Assembly: GCA_026770585.1 (NCBI GenBank)
Contig: MU646712.1
Span: 177,485 to 188,406 of the forward strand
Direction of reading: 5' to 3'
Length of the DNA stretch: 10,922 nt
Source: Baffinella frigidus
Lineage: Eukaryota; Cryptophyceae; Cryptomonadales; Baffinellaceae
Part shown: one piece after another, positions 1-5,695 of the stretch
Layout of the letters: each line of letters begins with the position of its first letter
Position numbering within the stretch: the first letter of the stretch is position 1
Program-made: the position numbers and the translations under genes
Notes under the pieces: model-generated
What the model saw: only the letters and a program-made list of their open reading frames with translations
What the model was told of the DNA's origin: nothing
Database searches by the model: none

Positions 1-29
1 GGGGGGGGGGGGGGGGGGGGGGGGGGGGG
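1..29. other. Poly-G run at window start
   Basis: Twenty-nine consecutive G residues begin the window, followed by a G/A-rich stretch to about 52. No biological role can be assigned. It could be a natural homopolymer, or a contig-end or sequencing artefact, which is common for long G runs. Confidence 0.9.
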
Positions 30-59
30 AGGGAGGGTCAAGGGGAGGAGGATGGGTTG

Positions 60-121
60 TTGCTGACGCGCGGGAGCCTTGCGGTGGTCTCTGCTGCGAT
101 GGCGTGGCTGCAGGTTTGCGA
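60..121 (+). repeat. Module 1 long direct repeat, copy 1
   Basis: This 62-bp unit recurs at 335-396 with only a few mismatches. It starts TTGCTGACGCGCGGGAGCC and ends in the exon-like string GCGATGGCGTGGCTGCAG followed by GTTTGCGA. Read forward, the last part encodes VSAAMAWLQ and stops at a CAG|GT border that would serve as a splice donor. Shorter copies of the same 3' part lie at 455-478, 580-617, 738-752 and 789-803. Whether it was ever an exon is an inference; the repetition is seen directly. Confidence 0.8.
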
Positions 122-227
122 CCTTATCCGTAGGAACCCCCCTATGTCCCTACGGGTTGCCTACCGTAGAGTCCCAGGTCTCATCGCTTAGGGGTTATTC
201 AAACCCCCTTCGAAGTCCGCTGTGTGG
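121..227 (-). mobile_element. Family A hairpin element, truncated copy
   Basis: In reverse orientation this matches the complete element at 2900-3060. It has the terminal CCGCTGTGTGG at 217-227 and the core carrying the CCTACGGGTTGCCTACCGTAG words. The opposite terminal repeat is missing: the sequence joins straight onto the module 1 repeat at 121. It is therefore a truncated or rearranged copy with no detectable target-site duplication. Confidence 0.65.
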
Positions 228-242
228 ATTGGTGAGCCCGGG

Positions 243-330
243 CTCTTGTCCCTCCAAAGTTCCAAAGTTGACGGATTTGTACCACAGACCCAGACTTGTC
301 AACTTGACCTCAGTCAGCCAACCCGACTGA
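243..330 (+). repeat. Family E dispersed repeat, copy 1
   Basis: It contains CAAAGTTGACGGATTTGTACC and a following TTGTCAACTTGA stretch, ending in CCCGACTGAGG. The same order of words is found at 2511-2650 on this strand and, reverse-complemented, at 5571-5695 and 5826-5955. No terminal inverted repeat is obvious. It may be a fragment of a non-autonomous element or an old duplicated segment. Confidence 0.65.
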
Positions 331-334
331 GGGG

Positions 335-396
335 TTGCTGACGCGCGGGAGCCTCGCGGTGCTCTCTGCTGCGATGGTTTGGCTGCAGGTTTGCGA
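335..396 (+). repeat. Module 1 long direct repeat, copy 2
   Basis: Near-identical to 60-121, including GACGCGCGGGAGCC and the CTGCAGGTTTGCGA end. A family A core fragment follows directly at 393, so module and element were probably duplicated together or the element fragment landed at the same border twice. Confidence 0.8.
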
Positions 397-454
397 TAAG
401 ACCTAGGACCCTACAGTAGGCAACCCGTAGGGACATAGGGGGGTTCCTACGGAT
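393..454 (+). mobile_element. Family A core fragment
   Basis: About 62 bp of the family A interior only: GACCTAGGACCCTACAGTAGG, then CAACCCGTAGGGACATAGG, then GGGGTTCCTACGGAT. Both terminal inverted repeats are absent. It sits between two copies of module 1. Confidence 0.6.
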
Positions 455-482
455 GATGGCGTGGCTGCATGTTTGCGATGAG

Positions 483-580
483 AGGGATTTTGAATAACCC
501 CTAAGCGATCAGACCTAGGACCCTACGGTAGGCAACCCGTAGGGACATAGGGGGGTTCCTCCGGATAAGGTAACGTAAAC
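483..580 (+). mobile_element. Family A partial element
   Basis: It matches the left interior and core of the element at 2900-3060: GGGATTTTGAATAACCCC, CTAAGCGAT, the CCTAGGACCCTACGGTAGG core and the GGATAAGGTAACG segment. The outer CCACACAGCGG terminus is missing. It is followed at 580 by another module 1 copy. Confidence 0.6.
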
Positions 581-599
581 GGTGGTCTCTGCTGCGATG

Positions 600-910
600 G
601 CATGGCTGCAGGTTTGGGGGTTACGGGTTAGGGTTTATTCATGGCCCCAGTTTATGGCCCTTGATTATTAATGACCCTTTATTTGTAGCCCGTTTAGATT
701 TCATTTATGGCCCCGGTTTAGGGTTTATGGGTTGTTTGTGGCGTGGCTGCAGGTGTAGGGTGTGAGGCTTCGAGGGTAGGGTTCATGTATGGCGTGGCTG
801 CAGGTTTGGGGTGTAGGGTTTAGGGTTTAACTTTGCGGCGAAAGAAGCTTGAAGGCACCTGGTGCTCAACCGAAAACGCGTTTTCGCAGACCAGGGGGGC
901 TTAGGGTTTA
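600..910 (+). repeat. Degenerate G-strand telomere-like tract with module 1 copies
   Basis: GGGTTTAGGG-type words are scattered through this stretch (about 617-645, 715-780 and 804-830), along with ATGGCCCNGTTTA repeats at about 643-720. Two short module 1 copies, GTGGCGTGGCTGCAG at 738-752 and ATGGCGTGGCTGCAG at 789-803, are each followed directly by GT and telomere-like sequence. I see no supportable gene here. Confidence 0.75.
871..886. repeat. Perfect 16-bp palindrome
   Basis: CGAAAACGCGTTTTCG is its own reverse complement. It is framed by CCTGGT at about 859 and ACCAGG at about 890, giving a larger imperfect hairpin. It could be an operator-like site or the remnant of a hairpin element. 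Confidence 0.7.
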
Positions 911-945
911 TTTATGGCGTGGGTACGAGGTGCGCTGTCCGATTT

Positions 946-1083
946 CATATGGAAACACTCATAATTTATAAACTGGGTTTCAATCAAAATTACTACACCC
1001 TTACTTTGACATGCCATGTCAAGATCGTTCTGTGTAGTAAAATTCATTGAATCCAATTTATAAATTATAAGTGTTTCCGTATG
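946..1083. mobile_element. Family F hairpin element F3
   Basis: A 138-bp inverted-repeat element. The left arm (946 to about 1003) begins CATATGGAAACACTCATAA and the right arm (about 1031-1083) ends TTATAAGTGTTTCCGTATG. The arms pair over more than 50 bp with few mismatches. Both arms carry TTACTACAC next to the spacer, a word shared with the hairpin at 1522-1698. There is no coding capacity, and the target-site duplication is unclear. Confidence 0.8.
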
Positions 1084-1106
1084 AGATATCATGCGAGGTG
1101 CCCCTG

Positions 1107-1321
1107 TACCACTCGAGGCTGGAAGAGGGAGTATTTAAAATGTGGGGTTGTTAAATTTAGTACCAATCACGGGCAGTCTTGGTCACGTATCTGACAGATT
1201 TCTGTCAGATACGTGACCAAATGCCCCCATTTGTGTGAAAATTACTACACGCCTCTTTTTTTTCTTCGCTTGTAAGAGAATCCCTGTTTTAAAATAGTCA
1301 CATCTCTAGCCTCGAGTGGTA
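1107..1321. mobile_element. Hairpin element G with nested stem-loop
   Basis: The 14-bp ends TACCACTCGAGGCT (1107-1120) and AGCCTCGAGTGGTA (1308-1321) are perfect inverted repeats. The outermost TA on each side is best read as a TA target-site duplication, leaving a 12-bp terminal repeat. The outer arms remain similar for about 40 bp, with TATTTAAAAT and ATTTTAAAAT counterparts. The centre holds a separate perfect 20-bp stem at 1179-1220. Size, ends and lack of an ORF fit a MITE. Confidence 0.78.
1179..1220. repeat. Perfect 20-bp stem with 2-bp loop
   Basis: TTGGTCACGTATCTGACAGA at 1179-1198 is exactly complementary to 1201-1220, with TT between. GGGCA and TGCCC words extend the stem outward with small bulges. 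The GTCACGT word also appears in the centre of the hairpin at 1522-1698. Confidence 0.9.
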
Positions 1322-1521
1322 GAGTGGTTTTCACATCTGTTGGCCACGCTCACGGAATGCAACAGGGCACTGCAAATCCAGAGATTTTGTAGAAGTTAAT
1401 TCACCCGCAAAATATGTCAACTTAGAAACGAGATACCCAGAATGGGTACTTCGAAAATCCATTTTCGCCTTGAGTTGACTAATACATAAACTTCGCCCTG
1501 GCAGTGCAGTGGCTAACGTTG

Positions 1522-1698
1522 ATCTCATCCCGCCAGGCATTTGATTTAAATGCTCCGGAGTTCCCTGAATCAACGAAATTTACTACTCAATTGACCAAAT
1601 CAGTCACGTCCAGCCCTGGACGTGACTCAACGTGTAGTAAATTTCATACATTCGGGGAACTCCGGAGCATTTAAATCAAATGTCTGACGGGATGAGAT
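1522..1698. mobile_element. Family F hairpin element F2, near-perfect 177-bp palindrome
   Basis: The left arm begins ATCTCATCCCGCCAGGCATT and the right arm is its reverse complement with few changes. Homology runs through CTCCGGAGTTCCC and AAATTTACTAC to a central AGTCACGTCCAG / CTGGACGTGACT stem. The whole element could fold into one long hairpin. It has no coding content and would be a good source of small RNA. Confidence 0.85.
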
Positions 1699-1750
1699 GA
1701 CTGAACGGTGGCTCCCTCCGTGTCGTGCGGGGTTCTCGGGCGAGTGCCCC

Positions 1751-1796
1751 ACAGAGAGAGAGTGTGTGAGAGAGAGAGAGAGCGAAAGAGAGTGAG
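1751..1796. repeat. GA-rich microsatellite
   Basis: An imperfect (GA)n / (GTGT) run with a few interruptions. On the minus strand it reads as repeated Ser-Leu, which inflates an open frame there. It is not evidence of a gene. Confidence 0.9.
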
Positions 1797-1810
1797 GCGG
1801 GATAATGTCC

Positions 1811-1861
1811 CGCACAGCCCATGCACCTCTCGTGCCCCCTGGTGAGGCTTGACGTTGTCGT
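1811..1861 (+). repeat. 51-bp direct repeat, copy 1
   Basis: It matches 2213-2263 at about 46 of 51 positions and contains GCCCATGCACCTCTCGTGCC. The two copies lie 402 bp apart and bracket a segment with CCTCCTCCTGAAC-type units at both of its ends, so a local duplication is likely. Confidence 0.85.
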
Positions 1862-2098
1862 GTTTTTTTGCTCCCTCCATCCGGAACCCTCCTCCTGAAC
1901 ACGGCAGATCATAAGTCGGAATTCCAGCACGCAACGTTTCGTTTCGTGGTACTAAATGGTACGTACTGACCTGTCCATATGCGACGGTTGGTCCTTTGCA
2001 CGTCCACGCTTCACCAAAAATCATCCTTTCGACGTCCGTGCGGTATCCAATTAACAACACGGCTTTTAACTGAAATTCCAGTTTACGACCTGGCGTGG
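1862..2098. other. Interval between direct repeats, no feature seen
   Basis: Apart from one CCCTCCTCCTGAA unit near 1885, related to the minisatellite that follows, I see no supportable gene or repeat here. Open frames exist but have no recognisable motif. Confidence 0.5.
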
Positions 2099-2202
2099 CC
2101 CTCCTCCGGAACCCTCCTCCGGAACCCTCCTCCTGAATCCTCCTCCTGAACCCTCTTCCTGAACACTCCTCCGGAACCCTCCTCCGGAACCCTCCTGCGA
2201 AC
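2099..2202. repeat. 13-bp minisatellite, eight units
   Basis: The unit CCCTCCTCCGGAA repeats eight times at an exact 13-bp period, with C/T variation in the second half and a divergent last unit. A 13-bp period shifts the reading frame in each unit, which argues against the long minus-strand open frame crossing it being selected as protein. Confidence 0.9.
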
Positions 2203-2212
2203 CGCCCCGGCC

Positions 2213-2263
2213 CGCGCAGCCCATGCACCTCTCGTGCCCCCTGCTGAAGCTTGACGCGGTCGT
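2213..2263 (+). repeat. 51-bp direct repeat, copy 2
   Basis: Partner of 1811-1861, with about five mismatches. It follows directly after the minisatellite. Confidence 0.85.
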
Positions 2264-2355
2264 CTTTTCGTGCTCGTTTCAATAAAATGATTTTCTCTCT
2301 CGTGGGAACAGGGGCGATTCGGCTGCTACTTCCGAGGCTTCCAGGTTCCTCCTCC

Positions 2356-2494
2356 CCACTTAGCAGCGACCGCGGACCTTTTCGTCTTGAATTCAAGGTG
2401 AAATTCCGGTTAGATTCCAGGGCAATGGATAAGATTCTAGTAAAAATCGTTTAGATGGACTGTATCCGTGAAGCCCCCGGTGGCTGCTAAGTGG
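2356..2494. mobile_element. Family D element D1
   Basis: About 139 bp bounded by CCACTTAGCAGC at 2356 and GCTGCTAAGTGG ending at 2494, which are perfect 12-bp inverted repeats. A related element at 7148-7280 shares the ends and the right interior (TTAGATGGAC and CCCCGGTGGCTG). I cannot define a target-site duplication. Confidence 0.7.
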
Positions 2495-2510
2495 CACCTC
2501 TGTTTCATTC

Positions 2511-2650
2511 TATTTGGTCTCACCAATGTGGTGAGACCATGCTCTTTTCCGCTGCAAAGTTGACGGATCTGTACCACAAACCCAGCATGGCAACTTGAGA
2601 ATAGTCGGTCATCCCGAGTGAGGCAGAGCTAGTACTCCCAGCTCTGCCCG
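2511..2650 (+). repeat. Family E dispersed repeat, copy 2
   Basis: The fullest copy. It has a GGTCTCACCA/TGGTGAGACC stem (2516-2538), then AAAGTTGACGGATCTGTACC, GGCAACTTGAGAATAG, GAGTGAGGCAGAGCT and GTACTCCCAGCTC. The reverse complements of 5571-5695 and 5826-5955 carry the same words in the same order. Confidence 0.75.
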
Positions 2651-2701
2651 TTCCAGTGAAATATTTTTCAAGTTCATTATGTAGAGCGGTCTGCAGAGAA
2701 T

Positions 2702-2887
2702 GTGGCCACGAAAATTACAAAACATCGGTTAGATCCGACGGTTCTGGTACAGAAATGTCTAATTGAACCAGCTTTGCATTATTTCGGCGGCCACCTTTTC
2801 TGCACAGCGCTGAAGGTACATGTTGCAACTGCAAAGAATGAAACAATGGATTGTTTAGGGGGTTTCTCCGGTCTGTCGCCCGCTCAG
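2702..2887 (+). CDS. Possible exon of unknown function ending at a CAG|GT border
   Basis: An open frame of about 62 codons enters module 2 in frame. It contains VLVQKCLIEPALHYFGG and ends GLSPAQ at CAG (2885-2887), directly before GTGAGC. That junction can be read two ways: as a strong splice donor, or as continuation into the module encoding VSP. An overlapping minus-strand frame is also open, and no family is recognised. No ATG start is visible; the frame would open upstream or at GTG. If real, it would be an internal exon disturbed just downstream by the family A insertion at 2900. This is a weak call. Confidence 0.22.
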
Positions 2888-2889
2888 GT

Positions 2890-2899
2890 GAGCCCCTCT
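2890..2899 (+). repeat. 10-bp target-site duplication, left
   Basis: GAGCCCCTCT directly precedes the CCACACAGCGG terminus and is repeated exactly at 3061-3070 after the other end. Taking out the element and one copy rejoins a sequence resembling the module 2 copies at 3161, 3280 and 3385. Confidence 0.8.
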
Positions 2900-3060
2900 C
2901 CACACAGCGGACTTCGAAGGGATTTTGAAGACCCCCTAAGCGATAAGACCTAGGACCTACGGTAGGCAACCCGTAGAGACATAGGGGGGTTCCTACGGAT
3001 TAGGTAACGGAAATGCGGGCTCTCAGCGCCCGAAAATCCCTTCGTAGCCCGCTGTGTGGG
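2900..3060 (+). mobile_element. Complete family A hairpin element (MITE) with 10-bp TSD
   Basis: 161 bp long. The left terminus starts CCACACAGCGGACTTCGAAG and the right terminus is CTTCGTAGCCCGCTGTGTGG plus one G; these pair over about 27 bp with three or so mismatches. The interior carries CCTAGGACCTACGGTAGG and GGGGTTCCTACGGAT. A 10-bp duplication flanks it. Target-site duplications of 9-11 bp are typical of Mutator-like elements, so a Mutator-type non-autonomous element is the likeliest class. No transposase is present in the window. Confidence 0.82.
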
Positions 3061-3070
3061 GAGCCCCTCT
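3061..3070 (+). repeat. 10-bp target-site duplication, right
   Basis: GAGCCCCTCT, identical to 2890-2899. It continues into the rest of a module 2 copy (TATCTCGAGTGCATCGCAGA). Confidence 0.8.
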
Positions 3071-3160
3071 CGTATCTCGAGTGCATCGCAGATAGATAAA
3101 CCCGAAACCCTACACCCTAAACCTTACATCCTGAACCCTAAATCCAAAACCCCAAACCAG

Positions 3161-3199
3161 GTTAACCCCTGGGACCTTGAGCTGATCGCAGAGAGATAA
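3161..3199 (+). repeat. Module 2 copy, frame broken early
   Basis: After CAG at 3158-3160 it reads VNPWDLELIAER and then TAA at 3197-3199. It is related to the copies at 3280 and 3385 and to the one interrupted at 2888/3071. CAG precedes it and telomere-like DNA follows it. Confidence 0.75.
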
Positions 3200-3279
3200 C
3201 TTAAACCCTAAACACCTGACCCCCCGCCCCTAAACCCTAAACCCAAACTCCAAACTCCAAACCCCAAATCCCGAACCAG

Positions 3280-3330
3280 GTGAGTCCCTTGCATCTGAAG
3301 CGTCTCGCGGAGAGATGGGCGCGCGCATAA
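3280..3330 (+). repeat. Module 2 copy, frame broken after 16 codons
   Basis: Preceded by a C-rich tract ending GAACCAG, it reads VSPLHLKRLAERWARA and then TAA. It lies 119 bp after the previous copy and 105 bp before the next. Confidence 0.78.
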
Positions 3331-3384
3331 CTCCTGAACCCTACACCCCAAACCCTAAAACCTAAACCCGGAACCCGAATCAAG

Positions 3385-3474
3385 GTGAGCCCCTGGGATC
3401 TGGAGCGGCTCGCAGAGAGATGGGTACGAATCGGATTCAAGGGGCCGCAGCGCCCGGTGCCCTTCAAACCCTAA
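3385..3474 (+). CDS. Module 2, longest copy: exon-like fragment encoding VSPWDLERLAERW
   Basis: This copy stays open for 29 codons: VSPWDLERLAERWVRIGF, then KGPQRPVPF, then KP as it enters the telomere-like repeat and hits TAA at 3472. Upstream copies share the first 12-16 codons and then break. The amino-acid content looks natural and the upstream CCCGAATCAAG could act as a splice acceptor. The encoded family is not recognised. The best reading is an exon, or exon remnant, whose 5' half was duplicated upstream together with its telomere-like flank. Whether it is expressed is unknown. Confidence 0.35.
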   Translation: MSPWDLERLAERWVRIGFKGPQRPVPFKP

Positions 3475-3756
3475 ACCCACACACCCACAAACCCCAAACC
3501 CCACACCCCACACCCCAAACCCCAAACCCCACACCCCACATTCCAAACCCCACACCTCAAACACCAAACCACAAACACCAAACACCAAACACCAAACACC
3601 AAACACCAAACACCAAACACCAAACACCAAACCCCAAACCCCACACCTCAAACACCAAACCACAAACCCCAAACCCCACACCCCAAACCCGAAACCCGAA
3701 ACCCTGAAACAGGTGCGGCTGGTCTTCCGTCCCCCCTTCGCGCTCCAGGTTACTTC

Positions 3757-3845
3757 CCGAAACCCCGAAACCCGGATCCCGAGACCCGGATCCCGAAACC
3801 CGGATCCCGGAACCCGGATCCCGAAACCGTGATCCCGGATCCCTG
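3757..3845 (+). repeat. 14-bp satellite built of two heptamer variants
   Basis: Five or so units alternate CCCGAAA and CCCGGAT, so the higher-order period is 14 bp, twice the telomeric heptamer. The array degrades at its right end into CCCTGACCCCTGATCCC. Confidence 0.85.
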
Positions 3846-3900
3846 ACCCCTGATCCCTCCACCCTAAACCCATAAATGGCGTGTCCGCCTCAAAGAGTGG

Positions 3901-3940
3901 AAAGTGCGTTTATTACGGGTCGGAACCAAGATGGCCACCA
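3901..3940 (+). repeat. Dispersed repeat J, copy 1
   Basis: Forty bases match the reverse complement of 6302-6341 at 38 positions. The repeat starts AAAGTGCGTTTATTACGG and ends AAGATGGCCACCA. No terminal inverted repeats are visible. Confidence 0.85.
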
Positions 3941-4015
3941 AGTCCACACGTGGACTACGAATCTTTCATCAAAAGTCAACTTGTCTGAAGACAATTAACT
4001 CGAAGGAATTTTCTA

Positions 4016-4474
4016 ATGCAAATTGGTCACGTAACACCCGGAATAGCACCCCGACGAAAGCCTCGAAGGCCACTGTGTGGGTGTTCCCTTCCGCCTGACA
4101 AACGGCGCCCCCCCCCTGGTGAGCAGAACGGGGATGTGGCAACCATCTCGATCACGGTCCCCAAGGACCTGGTCAAGGACCTCTGGGTGGATCCGAGCGC
4201 GGAGGCAGGAGGGCTGACGCTCGCCGAGGGAGGGGGGCTGATGGACGCGGTGGAAGCGGAGGCAGAGCGGGGGCTCGGCCTGAATATCCAGGTTGGTGGT
4301 TTATTAAGGATCATTGACTTTTGTACCACTCAACTCAAGGCTCAAGGGCGTCGTTTAGGACCTGTGTTGAGAGGAATGAAGAAGAAGACGAAGTTGGTGG
4401 TTGGGGGGGTTATGTGGGCGCTTGACGAGATGGAGCCTCGTTTGGCGCTGCATGGGGAGGGGGAGTGGGTTTAG
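4016..4474 (+). CDS. Hypothetical gene or exon, 152-codon open frame
   Basis: The frame begins at ATG 4016 and ends at a TAG inside the first GGGTTTAGGG word of the following tract. The middle (about codons 35-90) has a natural-looking composition, including ISITVPKDLVKDLWVDPSAE and GLMDAVEAEAERGLGLNIQ. An ATATCCAG|GTTGGT donor-like site follows near 4291. The first 30 residues are Arg/Pro-rich and less convincing. The minus strand is also open over 4027-4329 (Ser/Ala/Pro-rich), so strand is not certain. No known domain is recognised. Ending in telomere-like DNA at a CAG|GT or in-repeat stop is typical of other fragments here. Confidence 0.3.
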   Translation: MQIGHVTPGIAPRRKPRRPLCGCSLPPDKRRPPPGEQNGDVATISITVPKDLVKDLWVDPSAEAGGLTLAEGGGLMDAVEAEAERGLGLNIQVGGLLRIIDFCTTQLKAQGRRLGPVLRGMKKKTKLVVGGVMWALDEMEPRLALHGEGEWV

Positions 4475-4712
4475 GGTTCAGGGGTTAAGGTTTCAGGTTA
4501 AGGGTTAAGGGTTAAGGGTCTAGGGTTCATGCCCGCTAAATGGACTGGGATGTAGGGACTGGGGTCTAGTTTTTATGCCCGCTAAATGGACTAGGATTTA
4601 GGGTCTAGGGTCTATCTAGGGTTTATGCCCGCTAAATGGATAAGGATTTAGGGTATAGGGTATAGGGTTTATGCCCGCTAGATGGACTAGGATTTAGGGT
4701 CTAGGGGTCCCG
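4447..4712 (+). repeat. G-strand telomere-like tract
   Basis: GGGTTTAGGG, GGTTAAGGGTTAAGGG and GGGTCTAGGG words run in the TTTAGGG orientation. The right part is organised as a higher-order tandem repeat at 4529-4710. Confidence 0.85.
4529..4710 (+). repeat. 46-50-bp tandem repeat, four units
   Basis: Units begin ATGCCCGCTAAATGGACTAG at 4529, 4575, 4625 and 4671. Each is a non-telomeric 17-20 bp head joined to a GATTTAGGGTCTAGGG-type tail. The fourth unit has CTAGATGG in place of CTAAATGG. Confidence 0.9.
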
Positions 4713-4846
4713 CCTCATGCTGAGGTGGGCCCTTCCTGCAACCCTGACCCCTAAACCCTAAACCCTTAACCTTCAATCCTAAATCCCAGGCCCTGGCCCC
4801 CCGAACCCTAAAGACTAAACCCCAAACCCCAAACCCCTATTCACAC

Positions 4847-4891
4847 ACGCTCCGGCTTGTGGCGATAGAGACGGCACTCGCCTCACTCGAC
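4847..4891 (+). repeat. Module 3 copy a
   Basis: Forward translation TLRLVAIETALASLD, then telomere-like CCCTGAACCC. It lacks the right part of the module found at 5473-5544. Confidence 0.75.
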
Positions 4892-5165
4892 CCTGAACCC
4901 TAAACCCTAAACCCTGAACCCTAAACCCTAAACCTCAAACCCTAAACCCTAAACCCTAAACCCTAAACTCTAAACCGTAAACCCTAAACCCCAACCCCGA
5001 ACCCCCAACCCCCAAACCCTAAACCCTAAACCCCATCCCCTAAACCCTAAACCCTAAACCCTAAAGCCCAAACCCCAAACCCTAAACCCCTGAACACTAA
5101 ACACTAAACACTAAACACTAAACACTAAACACTAAACACACTAAACACTCAACCGTCAACCCTAA

Positions 5166-5210
5166 ATGCAGACGCTGCGGCTAGTAGCGATAGATACGGC
5201 ACTCGCCTCC
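5166..5210 (+). repeat. Module 3 copy b
   Basis: Begins ATGCAG directly after CCCTAA and reads TLRLVAIDTALAS before returning to telomere-like AAAACCCTAA. Confidence 0.8.
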
Positions 5211-5375
5211 AAAACCCTAACCCCCCCCGAACCCTAAACCCTTAACCTCAACCCCCTAAGCCCCAAAACCCAAAACCCAACCCCTCACCCCAAACCCTAA
5301 ACCTTACAACCCTAAAACCCAAACCCACAAACCCACAAACCCACAAACCCACAAACCCCAAACACTGAACCCTAA

Positions 5376-5420
5376 ATGCAGCCGCAGCGGCTGGTAGCGA
5401 TAGAGACGGCGCTCGCCTCC
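5376..5420 (+). repeat. Module 3 copy c
   Basis: Begins ATGCAG after CCCTAA and reads RLVAIETALAS. CAGACGCTG of the other copies is altered here to CAGCCGCAG. It is followed by telomere-like DNA. Confidence 0.8.
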
Positions 5421-5472
5421 AAAACTAACCCCTCCGAGGCCTAAACCCTTAACCGCACAGCCCTGAATGCAG

Positions 5473-5544
5473 ACGCTGCGGGTGGTGGCGATCGAGACAG
5501 CACTCGCCTCACTCGACCGCGCTGCGAACCTCCGTGTTTACAAG
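5473..5544 (+). CDS. Module 3 copy d: complete 72-nt exon-like unit
   Basis: Bounded by ATGCAG on the left (AG at 5471-5472) and AAG|GTAGCC on the right, this copy is exactly 24 codons. It reads TLRVVAIETALASLDR and then AANLRVYK. Five other copies in the window keep part of it, and all read in the same forward frame with mostly synonymous or conservative changes (GAT/GAG, GTG/GTA, CTC/CTT). That pattern suggests a former or present exon flanked by telomere-like introns. A minus-strand fragment at about 8230-8290 encodes a loosely similar LLATLDVENAANLRAR. No protein family is identified. Confidence 0.4.
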
Positions 5545-5570
5545 GTAGCCGTCCGCCCTCCGACTTCCAG

Positions 5571-5695
5571 TGCTGCCTCGCTCGAGTTGACACACTATTC
5601 TCAAGTTGACACGCTGGTTGCGCGGTACAAATTCGTCAACTTTGGAGCGGGAAAGAGACCGGGGGAATCACAGTGGTGAGACCACATAGACTGAG
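5571..5695 (-). repeat. Family E dispersed repeat, copy 3
   Basis: In reverse complement it matches 2511-2650, with AAAGTTGACGAATTTGTACC and GTGTCAACTTGAGAATAG. It lies between module 3 copies d and e. Confidence 0.75.

Larger units (their letters stand above)
3100..3880 (-). repeat. Degenerate C-strand telomere-like tract with module 2 copies
   Basis: CCCTAAACC, CCCCAAA, CCAAACA and CCCACAC words keep a mostly 7-bp rhythm. The TTTAGGG-type strand is the minus strand. Homogeneous patches include (CCAAACA)n at about 3575-3635. Four module 2 copies interrupt the first third. Minus-strand open frames reading GFRVWG are translations of the heptamer repeat and should not be annotated as genes. 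Confidence 0.85.
4740..5465 (-). repeat. C-strand telomeric heptamer arrays
   Basis: This includes the most canonical telomeric DNA in the window, with runs of CCCTAAA at about 4890-4985 and 5020-5065. It also has pure variant patches: (CACTAAA)n at about 5094-5150 and an 8-bp (ACCCACAA)n at about 5323-5357. Three copies of module 3 are embedded. There is no gene other than those modules. Confidence 0.92.

Noticed and set aside
79-330. 83-codon plus frame
   Set aside because: It runs through a module 1 repeat, a truncated hairpin element and a family E repeat, with no coherent protein.
862-1092. Two small frames on opposite strands at about 862-1092
   Set aside because: They share the peptide ETLIIYKL because they lie in the arms of the hairpin at 946-1083.
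1331-1573. 80-codon minus frame
   Set aside because: No motif is visible and it ends within the arm of a palindromic element. Small CGAAAATCCATTTTCG and TACCCA/TGGGTA palindromes here were too weak to list.
1671-2396. 241-codon minus-strand open frame
   Set aside because: It crosses a 13-bp minisatellite, a GA microsatellite and half of a palindromic element, and its repeated peptide comes from the 51-bp DNA repeat. No domain is visible.
3061-3474. CRISPR-like spaced repeats
   Set aside because: The repeats are diverged and the spacers are telomere-like and mutually similar. The context is eukaryotic and has no cas genes.
3237-3873. Minus-strand frames reading GFRVWG/FGVWCLVFGV repeats
   Set aside because: These are translations of degenerate telomeric heptamers, which stay open because the repeat lacks stops in that frame.
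4447-5465. A single simple chromosome fusion as the full explanation
   Set aside because: Orientation changes at least two more times in the window and modules interrupt the arrays, so one fusion alone does not explain the layout.
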